Positions 15,583 through 15,671 of a stretch of 15,671 nt of DNA are shown piece by piece (the stretch's first letter is position 1; each line of letters starts with the position of its first letter). Made by a program: the position numbers and the translations under genes. The stretch lies in the NCBI GenBank assembly GCA_028703175.1, contig JAQVNJ010000141.1, positions 1 to 15,671 of the forward strand. The letters run 5' to 3'. Origin of the DNA: JAAYCB01 sp012744395. GTDB taxonomy: Bacteria; Planctomycetota; Planctomycetia; Pirellulales; Thermoguttaceae. The notes beneath the pieces are model-generated. The model had not been told where the DNA came from and did not search any database. It saw nothing but the letters and a program-made list of their open reading frames with translations.

Positions 15583-15671
15583 GGCGAGCTTGCTGAAGAC
15601 AGGAGCCGAATTGGGCTCGAATCGCCGGGGCATCATGGAGGTACGGCGGAGTGGGCGGCGGTGGCTGTTTG
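15583..15671. other. Right window edge, no confident gene
   Basis: This short edge lies upstream of the broken PD40 gene. On the plus strand an ATG at 15569, preceded closely by GAGG, opens a frame to the window end whose product starts M-D-G-F-Q-A-S-L-L-K; a second in-frame ATG at 15635 begins M-E-V-R-R-S-G-R-R-W-L-F. This could be the start of a divergent gene but is too short to judge. Confidence 0.25.

Noticed and set aside
15569..15671. A plus-strand ATG with GAGG upstream that opens a frame to the window end.
   Set aside because: About 34 codons without a signal or domain overlap the propeller remnant; it cannot be distinguished from a chance frame.

Overview
This is a GC-rich, gene-dense chromosomal window that looks like a planctomycete, probably an uncultured relative of the Pirellulales. 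The pointers are a pseudopilin-like domain ending in an H-X9-(D)G-type motif, a small membrane protein that begins near M-N-P-Y-R-S-P, a TolB-like PD40 propeller gene, secreted GH36 and GH29 glycosidases, many weak or absent Shine-Dalgarno sites, and GTG/TTG starts. The lineage is inferred from gene content; no rRNA or marker gene is present. No tRNA, rRNA, CRISPR array, insertion sequence or phage gene was seen.

Layout. (1) 271-1942, plus strand: an ECF-type sigma factor overlapping by 8 nt an anti-sigma-like membrane protein whose outer part resembles a type II pseudopilin. (2) 5437-2002, minus strand: a compact secreted-protein operon with an uncharacterised secreted helical protein, a 44-codon lipoprotein-like small ORF missed by length filters, and a GH36 alpha-galactosidase. 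(3) 5696-7180, plus: a GT39-like polytopic glycosyltransferase divergent from that operon, followed by a strong hairpin. (4) 7463-8281, plus: a soluble helical protein of unknown function. (5) 9744-8344, minus: a Tat-exported FAD-dependent oxidoreductase. (6) 10102-11399, plus: a small four-helix membrane protein and a lipoprotein. (7) 15579-11353, minus: a PD40 propeller gene that looks truncated at both ends, a GH29 alpha-L-fucosidase with a C-terminal discoidin-type domain, and an NAD(P)H:rubredoxin oxidoreductase fused to rubredoxin-like domains at both ends.

How the parts fit. The two exported glycosidases, the exported FAD enzyme and the unknown secreted helical protein suggest breakdown of galactose- and fucose-containing glycans outside the cytoplasm. 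The sigma/anti-sigma pair could couple an envelope signal to transcription, but nothing here shows which genes it controls. The three-part rubredoxin protein is most simply an intramolecular electron-transfer chain for oxygen or peroxide defence. Most genes fit known families. The most unusual items are the anti-sigma/pseudopilin architecture, the doubly rubredoxin-flanked reductase, the hidden small lipoprotein ORF and the broken PD40 gene.
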